Positions 23,926 through 34,352 of a stretch of 64,000 bases of DNA are shown here, piece by piece (within the stretch, counting starts at the first letter, position 1; the number at the start of each line of letters is the position of its first letter). Made by a program: the position numbers and the translations under genes. This stretch comes from Liquidambar formosana. Lineage: Eukaryota > Streptophyta > Magnoliopsida > Saxifragales > Altingiaceae. The notes beneath the pieces are model-generated. The model saw only the letters and a list, made by a program, of their open reading frames with translations, was not told where the DNA came from and ran no database searches. The DNA is taken from NCBI GenBank assembly GCA_039720395.1, contig CM077827.1, forward strand, positions 10,145,991 through 10,209,990. The letters run 5' to 3'.

Positions 23926-24744
23926 ACACTCAAAATGCTGAAAAATGGGTGTTAGAGTCGTGATATGAAGGTTTTGAAAAGGGGTGAGAGGGCACATGCG
24001 TCATTTGTTCTAAAAAAAATCTGCCAGTCGAGAGTTTCAGACGGCTGAAAATAACTTTCAGCCGGCTGAAACTAAATGGAAAAAATCTCCTTCTCTGGAT
24101 TGTTCAGACGGCTCAAATGTAAACTTTCAGCCGTCTGAAAATTGGCTTTCAGCCGGCTGAAACATGTTTCAGCCGTCTGAAATTTTCAGACAGCTGAAAC
24201 ATGGCAATCCATCAGGCAATCCCTCATCAGCACTGATCACAGCCTTCTTTTCATTAAAAACATTTAAGTAAAAGGAAGAATAAAAGAATGGAGAAGATTA
24301 CTTTAAGTTATTTAATGAAAATAAGCAAATAACCCCCCATTTGAATCCAAATAAAATATCAAAAAAATCAAATTCCAAGTATATCAAAATCTCATTTTCA
24401 AGTTTTAGTACAAAATCCGACTCCCGACAGATTTTCCGAAAACAAACATATGAGTAAACCGATCTAAACGTGATAATAAAATCCCATAAAATCACAGATG
24501 TCTTATAATATTATAAACTTCCATTACCGCCAAAAATTATCTTCGAAAACAAAGATTTATGAAAATTCATTTTTTCCCAACACTTAGCCAAATTTTCAGT
24601 AGTCTAAAAGTGTGAAATCGTAAACACAACAACATCACACACATGCGATACCCACACGTGACAATACCCGACAAATCAACTAAAGTACATGCAAATTATG
24701 CATTAAAGGTGAGGTTATCCTAATTAAATGACACGGGTATTACA
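22406..24744 (-). repeat. Gypsy 5' LTR (right copy)
   Basis: It aligns base for base with 14926-17266 apart from five transitions, a CT tract shorter by 2 bp and a 28-bp inversion at 24271-24298. At least two of the five differences are CpG to TpG/CpA, as expected from methylated DNA. Confidence 0.92.
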
Positions 24745-24937
24745 ATTCTGCTTGCTGCGTGGGGAGGTTTGATGTTGGTTTTGGTCTTGCATTCTGCTAT
24801 TTGAGGAAGAGGAGTGATGATGATGGGATAGGACCTGCTGCATGACCTGCATAAGGAAGTTGAAAAAGTGTGTTTGTTTGACCCCTAATTAAAGCCTTCT
24901 ATTTTTAGCCATTAGATCCACTATAAAAGCCATGGAC
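24745..24937. repeat. Outer part of the right MULE TIR
   Basis: In reverse complement it matches bases 1-175 of the window, including GGTCAAACAAACACAC, CCTATCCCATCATCATCACT and CAAACCTCCCCA. It ends where the gypsy LTR begins. Homology weakens near 24925-24937, which may be close to the MULE end. Confidence 0.8.
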
Positions 24938-25617
24938 AGACATGATCTACCCAAGCTGATATATGGTATATAGGCTAAAGCCTATAGGAATACACACACA
25001 CACACACACACACAGATATATAATTTTAAATTTTGATGAAGCTTTGAGAATTTTATCAAAATAAAATCATTTATTAGTTTTGATTAAGGTGAATGTTTCA
25101 TTTTTTTATCATATTCAGACCCATATGCATCATGGTTTATTTTGGTTATTCACTTGTACCTCATCCATAGCCATATGTATTTCAAATGGTCTCATGAGAA
25201 ATGCAGTTCAATGTATGATGAAATGCCTCAAAGACGACCGAAGGTCTAATACCTTTTGGGCTAAATAGCTTTGTGCATATGGATGTAATGTGTGGGTGTA
25301 GAAGAGAGAGAAAGTTCAAAATGAGTTTAAAGGGTGAGACAAAAGAGGTGAGTTTGGGTAAAGATAGGAGAGAGGGGTTGTTAAGAGAGAGCATAGAATG
25401 GGTTTGGAGGAGAGGGGAAAGGGGTAATGCTATCTTGCCCTACATTTTTCCCTACACTTTATTTTATCATTGGCATTTAGGATGGTGAAATTGTGTGATC
25501 CACTGACATGATATGATTAAATTTTAAAATTTAAAATTTTTTAAAACACACAAAATAGGACAAAATATAAGTCAAAGTGTGAGACAAGTAAATATTAGCA
25601 GAGAGAAAATGACATAA

Positions 25618-25658
<41 letters not shown>

Positions 25659-25945
25659 TGGAGAGAAACGTTAGAGAGAAGGCAGAGATGGGACACACTA
25701 AATAGGGAAGGAGTGGAGAGAAACGTTAGTGAGAAGGCAGAGATGGGACACGCATAAAAAACAGAAGAGGCCAAGTGTCGTATCGAGGTATATGGAGGGA
25801 AAGTGCACGGTTGTGCCACGTAAACCAAGTTGGTGTTAATAGTAAAGTTTGGATAAGTACGAATTATTATTAAAGATAATGCCATTAGTGAAACGACGAC
25901 GTTTTAATTTTTAAATATCCAAAACGACGTGGTTTCATATTCTTT
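24938..25945. other. Intergenic DNA with CA and GA microsatellites
   Basis: No gene is seen. A CA repeat lies at 24991-25014 and a GA repeat at about 25619-25654. A 40-bp block (GGAGTGGAGAGAAACGTTAG, then GAGAAGGCAGAGATGGGACA) occurs twice, at about 25655 and 25710. Confidence 0.6.
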
Positions 25946-25957
25946 CTATATATAAAC
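25946..25957 (+). promoter_or_regulatory. Putative TATA box
   Basis: CTATATATAAAC is followed about 30 bp later by the start of a GC-richer, CT-rich leader (25985-26110), typical of a plant core promoter with 5' UTR. It is a candidate promoter for the gene whose coding exons start at 36008; that link is inferred. Confidence 0.5.
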
Positions 25958-25984
25958 AACGTCCAAATCATAACCGTATTCACA

Positions 25985-26349
25985 TTTTCGTTCGACGGCC
26001 GCCTCGAGCCCTCGAGCACTAACCCTACTCTCTCACTCTCTCTCTCTCGCACCGTAGCTTCTCCGGCGAGATCTCATTGGCCACGGCGCACTCTTTGTTC
26101 CGGCCAGGTCTCCGGCGTTCCGGCGAATAGCATTGAGGTTGGCTCCTTTTTTCCTGTAAGAGGTGAATCGCGGGTGAATCACTGGTTGATTTCAGATTTT
26201 CAGGTGGGATTTTTTTTCCCCTTTAAGAGAAGATAACGAGGGTTTGATGTGTTTTTCCCCCCTTTTTTTTCCTTCTCAGAGGACGGTTTTTATCCAGAGC
26301 CCTAGAACCGGTGAACGAAGAGAAGGAGCTTCCGATTCCGTCCTCTAAG
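25985..26349 (+). other. Candidate 5' UTR exon of the downstream coiled-coil gene
   Basis: A CT-rich and GC-richer leader follows the TATA box and ends in a strong donor, CCTCTAAG|GTAATC (26349/26350). No long reading frame is present, so it would be non-coding. The nearest plus-strand coding exon is at 36008, implying a 5' UTR intron near 9.6 kb. A candidate acceptor GTCAATGTAG lies at about 35953. A diverged copy with the same donor is at 29367-29670. It could belong to another, lost gene. Confidence 0.4.
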
Positions 26350-26880
26350 GTAATCTGGCCAGTAAATTTTGTTAAATACCCGATCCAAATTGATTATAAT
26401 CTCTGTTGGAGAAGAAAAACAATGTAGTAGGGTTGCATTTTTTATTTTTTATTCATAGAAGTACATTTAATTAATATTTTGAAAATATGTGAAGTGCTTA
26501 CATTGTCCACATTCCATGGTGGGGCTTGATTCAAAGTTGCAAATGACCAAGAAACTTAGAAAGATGTCAACAGCTTGATAGGCTGTTGTTAGGCTTAAAA
26601 ATTAAAATATTTGGTTTTGGACTTTTAGGAGGTAAAGATGTCAATGTTGAAGGGGAAACCTGAACCTCAAACCACTTATCTCCCCTCTATGAAGAAGAGA
26701 GAAGCCCCTTCGGTTTCAACAAAAGACCATTTTATTGTTGGTTTTACAAATGTAGAATTATTTGATTTTTATTTTACTGTTATAATCATATTGGATGTGA
26801 ATTTGATGTGGTTCATGGCTTCATTTAAAAAAAAAGGTGTTTCATGGATTAATGTTATAAACTAAATTTGCACTAATCAA
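26350..26880 (+). other. Intronic or intergenic stretch with a short unknown reading frame
   Basis: A small frame at 26638-26865 begins MSMLKGKPEPQTTYLPS just after an acceptor-like TTTTAG. It resembles no family I know and degrades into low-complexity sequence. I regard it as unsupported as a gene. Confidence 0.3.
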
Positions 26881-26997
26881 TTTGAATGCAAATCATAATA
26901 ATAATAATAATAATAATAATAATTATTATTATTATTGTTATTGTTATCATTTTACGGTTATAATTAGATTGTATGTGAATTTGATGTGGTTCATGGC

Positions 26998-27300
26998 TTG
27001 CTGTTATCGAGTCTCGGCTTGACTGAGTCAGGTTCGACACCGATGGAAGGTGTGGTGTGATTCTGATGGTTTGATTCAATTGTGGTGTTCTTGAGAGGAG
27101 ATGAAGATTGCATGGTGTGTGATGCACGTGATATAGATTTGCTCTGATACAAAAACTGATGCAAGACAACCACACAAGGACAGGAAAATGAAAAAGAGAG
27201 AAAAACCTTAGGAATTGGCACCTAATGTTGTTTGGAATCTACACCAACCAAGAAAAGAAAAATAGAATTATAAACCCTAAGAATTGACACCTAAGGGGGG
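26998..27300 (-). mobile_element. LTR/TRIM-type remnant, copy 1
   Basis: On the minus strand the block CTTGCATCAG precedes TTTTTGTATCAGAGCAAATC, a diverged initiator-Met primer site. The part after it shares CTCAAGAACACCACAATTGA with copy 2 (28860-29000). A third, plus-strand primer-site block at 27903-27926 reads CCTACACTAGTTTTGG then TATCAGAGC. No coding capacity is seen, so this looks like a non-autonomous LTR element. Confidence 0.5.
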
Positions 27301-27305
27301 GTATT

Positions 27306-27439
27306 GAGTCGGCACCTCACTAAAGAGATTCAAATATTTTATTTAATTCATGGCCAATTTAAAAGGCTCTATATTTCTTTAAGAAATCAGCCATAGATTA
27401 AATAAAATATTTGAGTTTTCTTATGTCTGATGCCGACTC
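27306..27439. repeat. Foldback (hairpin) element
   Basis: The ends GAGTCGGCA and TGCCGACTC are exact reverse complements. Inside, CAAATATTTTATTTAAT near 27331 pairs with ATTAAATAAAATATTTG near 27397. The whole can fold into one stem. A partial relative lies at about 28784-28862. Confidence 0.6.
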
Positions 27440-27535
27440 CATACCCTCTAGGTGTTGATTCTTAGGTTTTTTTCCTTTTTATTTTCTTGTTTGGTGTCGG
27501 CTCTAAACACCCTTAGGTTCTTCCTAAGTGTTGGT

Positions 27536-27870
27536 GGATCAAAGGGGGTAGTAAAGAGGCAAAAGTAGTTTGGAGAATGGCTCCCCATGCCATTTTTTTG
27601 GTGCATTGGGAGAGAGGAACCTTAAGACTTTGGAAAGGATCGAAAAGTCGGTTATTGATCTTAAATCCTTATTTAGGAAGGATATTTTTTGTGGTTTTCT
27701 ATCTATGCTAATGTTAGCAAACCTTCCTCGGTTCATTTTATAGATTCCCTTAAGCTTTAAAGGGATCTTCTTTTAGTGCTTGTATATGTCTCATGCACCT
27801 GGGCTAAGCCTTTTGCTATTAATAGATATTTTACATTTTTACTTCATCAAAAAAAAAAAAAAAAAAAAAA
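27536..27870 (+). mobile_element. LINE-1 3' end with poly(A) tail
   Basis: The plus strand resembles the C-terminal part of plant L1 ORF2 (ARG/ERGTLRLWKGSKS-like, IFFVVF) and the 3' UTR of the LINE copy at 31170-31774. It ends in an A tract (27849-27870). It is 5'-truncated. No clear target duplication was found. Confidence 0.6.
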
Positions 27871-28860
27871 CCTAAGGGTTTTTTTTTTTTTTTGTAAGGT
27901 TGTCCTACACTAGTTTTGGTATCAGAGCAAACTTCCATTCCACGCATCTCTGCAAAGTACTTGATCTCCTCTGTGAAGCATCTCCTTGAGCCCTGTTCTC
28001 TCCTGTTGATACTAGCACCCAGTTTACCAAAAAAAAATAATAATAAAAATAAAAAAAAAAAAAAAAAAGAGAAAAGAAAAGAAAACATAAGACAAGAAGA
28101 GAATACATCAGTGAAGTCAAGCCCTAATCTCGCCATTACTTATTGGGAAGCAACCTCAGACTTCAACTAGTTATCGCACTGTCAAATCCCGACCTTGGCA
28201 CCATACCTTGATGATCGCAGATCGTGATAGTAGCAGCTAAGCTGCCATCGCACCATCGCACTGCCACTTCTGAAACTTTCTGTTGAAGTCATAACAGGTC
28301 CCAGTACTTATTCAAGCACCGTCTCTCTCTTATGTTTGGGTCTCTATTTATGCAGCAGAAGCATTCTTCGTGTGCTGTTTGGTTGTGAGGCCTTAGCTTT
28401 ATCTTGGGAGCTACTTGGTTGTTTGGTTGCACAGATTGTGTACTTAAGTGCTGTTTGGGGAATTGGGGTACACCCTGTTATTCAGTGCTTGATCAATAAT
28501 GTTTGGTGATGCAAACCTACTGTCCAAGTTGGTTTATGTTGTCATGATTGCAGATACACTGATTGGGTTCTTCAAGTACTCATCAGGCTCGAGTTTCTCC
28601 CACCTCAAGAGAGTTGATTAAGACACCGGGCCTAGGTCAAACGGATTGGCTTATTAGCTTGAAGACCAAGAATTAATCATATTTATTTAGTTTTATTTAT
28701 GAAATAATGGATTGTTGCGTTTTTAATTTCCATGAATTTAGCGCCTAGTATTGCCATAGTTGATGTAATTGGAGTCTATATAAAGGCTCCATATTTCTTT
28801 AAGAAATCAACCATGGAATAAATAAAGAATTTGAGTTTTCTTAGGTGTGGTGGCGACTCC
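27871..28860. other. Repeat-derived DNA without a gene
   Basis: It contains a plus-strand primer-site-like TTTTGGTATCAGAGC at about 27912-27926 and an A-rich tract (28030-28085). The rest (28180-28700) is unrecognised, non-coding and transposon-like. Confidence 0.4.
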
Positions 28861-29040
28861 ATACTGCTCAATTGTGGTGTTCTTGAGAGGAGATGATGAC
28901 TGCTTTGTGTATGATGCATACGATTGAGATTTTCTTTGATACTGAAACTGATGTAGGAAAACCTCGCAAAATAAAAGAAAAATAAGAAATATGGAGAAAC
29001 CTTAGGAGTCAGCACTTAAGGGTGTTTGAAGTTGTCACTG
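28860..29040 (-). mobile_element. LTR/TRIM-type remnant, copy 2
   Basis: It repeats the copy 1 landmarks on the minus strand: CTCAAGAACACCACAATTGA and CCTACATCAGTTTCAGTATC (a decayed primer site). It also shares the AACCTTAGGAGTC...AGCACTTAAGGGTG boundary. Confidence 0.5.
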
Positions 29041-29096
29041 AACAAAAAAGGAAAAAGAAAAAGAAAAAAAACCCTAAGAATCGACACCTATGTCCC

Positions 29097-29305
29097 ATCT
29101 ATCTGGCTATGTCTGTGTCCCTATCACTAATGTGTCCCCATCACTATTGTTGATTGCTTTGGTTCTTGATTCATTTCTCTTTCAAATTCACCTAACATGG
29201 TCTTCAAGTTAATAGGCCAATCTATCTAGCTAGGTCTGTGTCCCCATCACTGATGTTGGTTGCTTTGGTTCTTGATTCATTTCTCTTTCAAATTCAAGTA
29301 ACATG
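29097..29305. repeat. Direct duplication of about 100-125 bp
   Basis: Two copies (about 29097-29210 and 29222-29305) share GTCTGTGTCCC, CCCATCACT, GGTTCTTGATTCATTTCTCT and TTTCAAATTCA. They are diverged by short indels. Confidence 0.6.
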
Positions 29306-29366
29306 CACAAACCTTATAAGGTTTTGATTTGTTGTTTTGTTTTGTTTTGTTTTTTTTTTTTTTTTG

Positions 29367-29670
29367 GCTCCCCCCTCTCTTTCCCATTAAGAGGTGAATC
29401 ACCATTTGATGTCAGATTTTTAAGTATGAATTTTCATTTTTCTCCCCCTTTAAGAGATGATAACAAGGGTTTGATTTGTTTTTCCCTTCTCAGGCGAGGG
29501 TTTTTATCCAAAGCCCGAGAACCAGGTGAATGAAGAGAATCACTGAATCACGAAGGGCTTCTAATTTATCTCCTCTAAGGTAATCAGGCCATTAAATTTT
29601 GTCAAATAACTATTCCAACTTAAGTATGAGATCTCCGTTGAAGAAAAATTTTGTAGTAGGGTTGCAATTT
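29367..29670 (+). repeat. Diverged copy of the candidate 5' UTR exon
   Basis: It aligns with 26140-26440: TTAAGAGGTGAATC, CCCTTTAAGAGA, AGGGTTTGAT, GGTTTTTATCC, the donor CCTCTAAGGTAATC and GTAGTAGGGTTGCA all recur in order. It lacks the TATA box and CT-rich leader of the first copy. Confidence 0.65.
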
Positions 29671-29751
29671 AGTGATTGTTATATATGTGTTAGCCTTTTG
29701 TATCAATATTTCCTCTTACTCTTCTAGATTATGACTCTTCAATTTTCCTTT

Positions 29752-30089
29752 AGAACAACTCCAATTGTGGAGGCATTGAGGAGGCAAGGCTAAATTTTAG
29801 TTCCTCCCACCAAAACCGATGCTCCAATGGTGGAGGCATTAAGGATCCAAATTTGGATTGGAGCTAAATCTTGAGTCAAATTTGGTGTACACTGTACAAT
29901 TGGGGATGAGCCTCTCTCCCTCTTCCTCAGATTAAAAAAAATGGCTTTTGCACCATTGGAGTTGCTTGAGGCAAATTTGAGCTCTTTGGCATTGTAGCGA
30001 GCTAAAAAATGGCTTTTTCTTTATTTGGTTGGTAGCTAAAAAATGGCTTTTCCTCCTTCAAAATAGCTCCCACAGTTGGTGTTGCTCTT
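29752..30089. mobile_element. MITE with imperfect TIRs
   Basis: The left end AGAACAACTCCAATTGTGG and the reverse complement of the right end, AGAGCAACACCAACTGTGG, match at about 16 of 19 positions. The 338-bp interior is non-coding. The flanks TTTA and TAAA suggest TA-type duplication, uncertain. Confidence 0.6.
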
Positions 30090-30747
30090 AAATATTAAAG
30101 CGGATACATTTTAAATGAATTCATTGAATGATGGGTTCCAATAAGAATCTAACATGATGGGTTCCAATAACAATCTGACTGTAGGGGCAAAAACAGTATG
30201 TAAGCTGGCTCATCCTGTACCAGTTTGGATGGTGCAATTTTATATAGATCAGTGTCACATCTCTTTTTGCCTAAGGGGTGCTCATTATCTCATGGTTCTC
30301 ATCCCCTTCCCTCTACACTATCATTAATCACCATTGATTGCCAATGCCCTTATTATTTAATGACAATGGCGAAGTGTCAGCAATTACACTCAACAGATAT
30401 ACTCAACACACATCAACAATGCAAAAATTTGTAACAAAGGTAATTTGTTAATTGAAAATGAATTACACTACTTTGCTTGACTTTCGAGCTAGAAAGTATT
30501 TAGTCACATACTTTCAGTTGTTAATTTCATTCAACAGTTGAAAAGCTTTCAAAATGTTTTGAAAAAGTAGAAAAACGGGGAAAAAGGAAGAAGCAGTGGT
30601 CGCATGGCTTGCAAAGTCTGAGCCACTTCTATGATAATAGTCATCCTGCTATGCTAATAGTCGTCCATGAATTATACATACTTGGTGCTCGTACAGTATC
30701 AGTATCTTGCGAACCAAGTAGTCCTTAATAAAATGCTCAGGAATGAG

Positions 30748-30986
30748 GAGGAGGGGAAAGTATACACTGAGTCACTGACCACCCCTATCCATTCTGAAAT
30801 TACACTGCCCTCCCTTACTTTAAAAAATAATGTACAATAAAACCCCATGCATCAACTAGCTGTTAGAGGCGTTAACTTGGTTGGCTGACATCAAACAAAA
30901 ACTGGCTTAGAATACCTGTTTTAACCCTACTAAAGTTGAAACGTAGCGTTTAATGTTCCCATCTTCAAAAGCACCTCACCCTTCAT

Positions 30987-31028
<42 letters not shown>

Positions 31029-32985
31029 ACCCCTTTATTTGTGCTCTGTTTTCTAGTTATGAGGCCATGTGGAGGTGGTATTGTCAATCCCCATCAATGG
31101 TTTATGGAAGCCATTGTAGCAAGGTTGGTTTTATCTTAATTTCACACAATATGTGAACTTGAGATTGTTTTTTTTATGAAGTAAAATGTGTATTAAAAAT
31201 CAAAAGCTAAGCCCAATGAGACATATACAAGAACAAAGCACAAAGGCACAAAAAAAGACCCCTTTATAACTTTAGGGAATCTATAAAATGTACAAAAGAA
31301 GGTTTACTAATCTTCGCATAACTAGAGAACCACAGAAAAAGATTCTTAGTAAAACCGGATTTAAAATCAATGACCGAATTTTCGATCCCTTCAAAAGTCG
31401 TAAGGTTCCTCTCCCTCCAAATGCACCGAAAAATAGCATGGGGGACCATTCTCCAAACCACTTTAGCCTCTTCATTGCCCCCTTTAAACCATCAACTCGA
31501 GAGGAGATCATAGGTAGACTACGGAAGAACCCAACGAACACCAAAAACATTGAAAGTGAGCATCCAAGACTCCTAGCCACATTACAATGGATGAAAAGAT
31601 GGTCCACCGTTTTCGCTTATTCCTTACACAAAATACATTTATTAGGCGTTAGCAAACCTCTCCCGATAAGATGATCCAAGGTCAAACATTTATCACTACC
31701 CACCAACCAACGAAAGAATTCCACTTTAGAAGGAATCGAAGCAATCCAAATGATCTTCACCGGGAAGGAAAGAATGAACTTGAGATTGTTGGCAAGATAT
31801 ATGTTGGTTGTAATGCATGGTTACATCCTCTTGCCTGTGCGTGGGGATGATTTTAGGAATTAGGGATGCTGACCATGTGAATACAATTTGACCCAAAAGC
31901 ATGCCATGTTCATTTCAATGGCACCTCATGTAGCAAACTTATAGTGGAGCTGTTGACCAAAAAACACTTACAGTGGAGCTTATAGTGGAGAAAAAATAGA
32001 GGAGGAAGATAAAAACAGAGCATAATAAGTGGCTTTGCACAATAGGACCCATAAAATGAGACCCACCTATTGATGTTAAATGCAAAATCGAACAATGATT
32101 ACCCAAGTAATGGGACCATTAACTATCCAAATTTCTCCTATAAAGTGGAACTGGCGAGAGCTAAAAATTTTATTAAAAAAAAAAAAAAAAAAAAAAAAAG
32201 CAGAGGATGAAATTTTCTCTGCATATTCATGTTGCCTTTGTTAATTCAATTGTATATGCACCCAATTAAACTCCACATGAACTACAAACTGTACATGTAC
32301 ATGTACGTAGAACAACCCTAAGTTAGTTAAAGCTGCATCATGCTTCTCTCTTTCTCTCTCTCTCTCAAATCGTCCCCACACTAAAATTTTCTATGCAACT
32401 CCTCTCTCCCAACATCACACTTCTTCTCTCTCTTTCCCCATGAACGATGCCCCATAAATACTTCGAAATCGCCCCTATATTTGACTTCAAGCTCATCTCC
32501 ATACGCATCACGGATCACCATTGAAAGATTAAAAGATGGTGGTGGGTCATGGGTCGTTAGTGGATAGGGAGGAAGATGGAGATGGTGATGGTGGTGGATC
32601 GTGGGTTGTCGGTGGGTGGGTGAGGAAGGTCACGGTGGATGGGTCTGTTTTGAAGAGTTCTCGATGATATGCCCTCTTGCTTTCTCATGTTTTAGAGAGC
32701 GAAAGATAAAGGAGAGGGTATTATGCAAAAATTGTGCATTTGTCATCTTATGGGACCAAACAATGCGTTTTGCTTTAAGCAATGCATAAAACAAATGAGA
32801 ATTTGTGGAATTCATAAACTAATCTAAAACGACGTGCTTTGTAAAAAGGGTATTTATGTCAATTAACAATTGCCGTTAACCCCGTTAAATTTTTCAATCT
32901 GTCAAGGGGTGTCAGTGTAATTTCAGAAAGTATGGGGGGTGTAGCGTATTAGTCAGTAAACACGGGTCTAGGTGTAATTTACCCT
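30748..32985. mobile_element. Inverted-repeat-bounded element, MULE-like, carrying a LINE
   Basis: The left end (about 30748-30860) and the reverse complement of the right end (about 32870-32985) share TTTCTGAAATTACACTG or close variants, followed by CCC-rich sequence and a GCGTTAAC/GGGTTAAC block. Ends of this type (GGTAAATTACAC...TGAAATTACACTGACACCCC) are common on plant MULEs. No target duplication was found. It contains CT microsatellites (30993-31025), a LINE insertion and no transposase. Confidence 0.45.
31170..31774 (-). mobile_element. 5'-truncated LINE-1 with 16-bp target duplication
   Basis: The minus strand encodes the C-terminal zf-RVT region of L1 ORF2: IPSKVEFFRWLVG, LTLDHLIGRGLLTPNKCILC, a stop, then DHLFIHCNVARSLG, WRMVPHAIFRCIWRERN and a final DSLKL stop. 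The 3' end is a short A tract (T tract at 31170-31177). TGAACTTGAGATTGTT flanks both sides exactly (31154-31169 and 31775-31790). In-frame stops make it inactive. Confidence 0.85.
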
Positions 32986-33009
32986 TAATTTTATGTTAAG
33001 AAGGGTAAA

Positions 33010-33243
33010 AGTGATAAAAGTTAAGTATATATTTTAGTCATTTAATGGTACAATACTACAATTGGTGAGGAGGGCATTTTAGTCCAAAAGTAACATTTTT
33101 AAGATAGTTATTGATGGAGACTAATGGGTTGGGATTATTGGATAAGCTATTTTATTTAATGGATTAAATTGATAGATAAAATATTTAATGGATTTTGTTG
33201 GATATGATATTATTTTTTAGGGAGTTTTTGGGATATTACCCTT
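33010..33243. mobile_element. Solo arm of the MULE-type MITE found at 41421-42153
   Basis: It shares GGATTAAATTGATAGATAAA, ATATTTAATGGATTTT, ATTACAATTGG-type and AGGGAGTTTTTGGGATATTA blocks with the right arm of that MITE and the reverse complement of its left arm. Only one arm is recognisable here. Confidence 0.5.
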
Positions 33244-34352
33244 TATAAATTAACAAAATGCACCCAATTACCTAGCCACCATCTTGTTATTGATTATAAA
33301 AAATGCACACTGTCAAATTATTTTATAAGTTTTTTTATTATCATTTCATCAGGGTTTTGAATGAGGTATTTCATATCTTAGGATCTCGAATGAGTTATTT
33401 TGTGGCCTTTCATTTTTCATGCTTTTGTAGTCCATTTGGGCCCATTAAGTTCTGCCTCCAGTTCATTTTGCAGATTATTTATTCTTCAGGCCTTCATCGC
33501 AGATCAAGGCTTTTCTATGACTTAAGGCTCAAGCATGTCATCCTCTAGGATATATATGACACTGACAACTAAATCTCTTTGTATGGCTTTTGTCACTATG
33601 TTTCCTTTAACTCTGTTATTTTGGAAGATTGAAATTCAAAACATGATATCTTTGAAAATCTGGTGTGATTTTGATAAAAAAATTATAGTGCCTATGTGAG
33701 TCATTTACAGGACAGTGACAATTTGGCCCTTTCCTAAGTTGAAAATATGAACGTTTGTAGGATAATATTAAGCCAACCCTATCAATGATGTTGTCATTTC
33801 TCAAATCACCAATGACACTTCTAAATTAAATATTTTAAATGTAGATTTTAATTTCAAACAGTTTAAATCTTTCCACTTCATCCACCCACTACCTATTAAA
33901 TTCTCCGTACAAATTTTCTAAAAATAAAAGATGTATAATTGAAGAGTATCAAGGAGCATAAAATGAGATAAGGTGCGTGCACATAGTGCAAGCGGCCTCC
34001 TCTTGTTGTAACTAACATAACTCATGACAACTTATAATACATAAATCATGGAGATTCTTTCCCATTTTATTGTCAAAAACCTTAAAAGGTTTGTGAATGT
34101 TATGTGAATTTGAAAGAGAAATGAATTAAGGTGTTATATTAATTGTGCTTTTTCTCCTATTTTATTTTATATAATTTTAACCAAAATGGCTTGATCAACA
34201 TAAAAAAGCAAGACTCACCCAAAAAAAAAAAAAAACCCATAAATATGCAAGGATCTACCTTACAGCATTTTTATAGAAGATGGGACTATTATTTCAGTAA
34301 ACCTATGTAAATATTTGTACATTTTTGTAATCTATTAATTGGTGAAACCCTA
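33244..34352. other. Intergenic DNA, nothing recognised
   Basis: AT-rich sequence with only short frames and no family resemblance. Confidence 0.4.

Larger units (their letters stand above)
14926..24744 (-). mobile_element. Ty3/gypsy chromovirus (Tekay/Del-like), nearly complete and young
   Basis: Two LTRs of 2341 and 2339 bp (TG...CA) flank a single gag-pol frame on the minus strand, with primer site and polypurine tract in place. Domain order is gag, zinc knuckle, protease, RT, RNase H, integrase, chromodomain-like tail, which defines a chromovirus. I counted five substitutions, one 2-bp microsatellite change and one 28-bp inversion between LTRs, so insertion is recent. The insertion split the right MULE TIR. 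Flanks share AGAA (left copy overlaps the LTR end), an imperfect target duplication. One in-frame stop lies in gag-pol. Confidence 0.93.
1..24937 (-). mobile_element. FAR1-type Mutator-like element (MULE) with two nested LTR retrotransposons
   Basis: The first 1003 bases match, in reverse complement, two separated blocks (13823-14925 and 24745-24937). Together these form a long pair of terminal inverted repeats. Between them lies a minus-strand transposase of the FAR1/FHY3 (MULE) family that starts just inside the right TIR. Removing the copia block (5120-13501) and the gypsy block (14926-24744) leaves about 6.7 kb, a normal size for an autonomous MULE. Homology of the two TIRs still runs at base 1, so the left end may lie outside the window. 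No 9-bp target duplication could be checked. The transposase is broken, so the element is probably dead. The nested layout is read from the sequence; the order of events is inferred. Confidence 0.8.
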
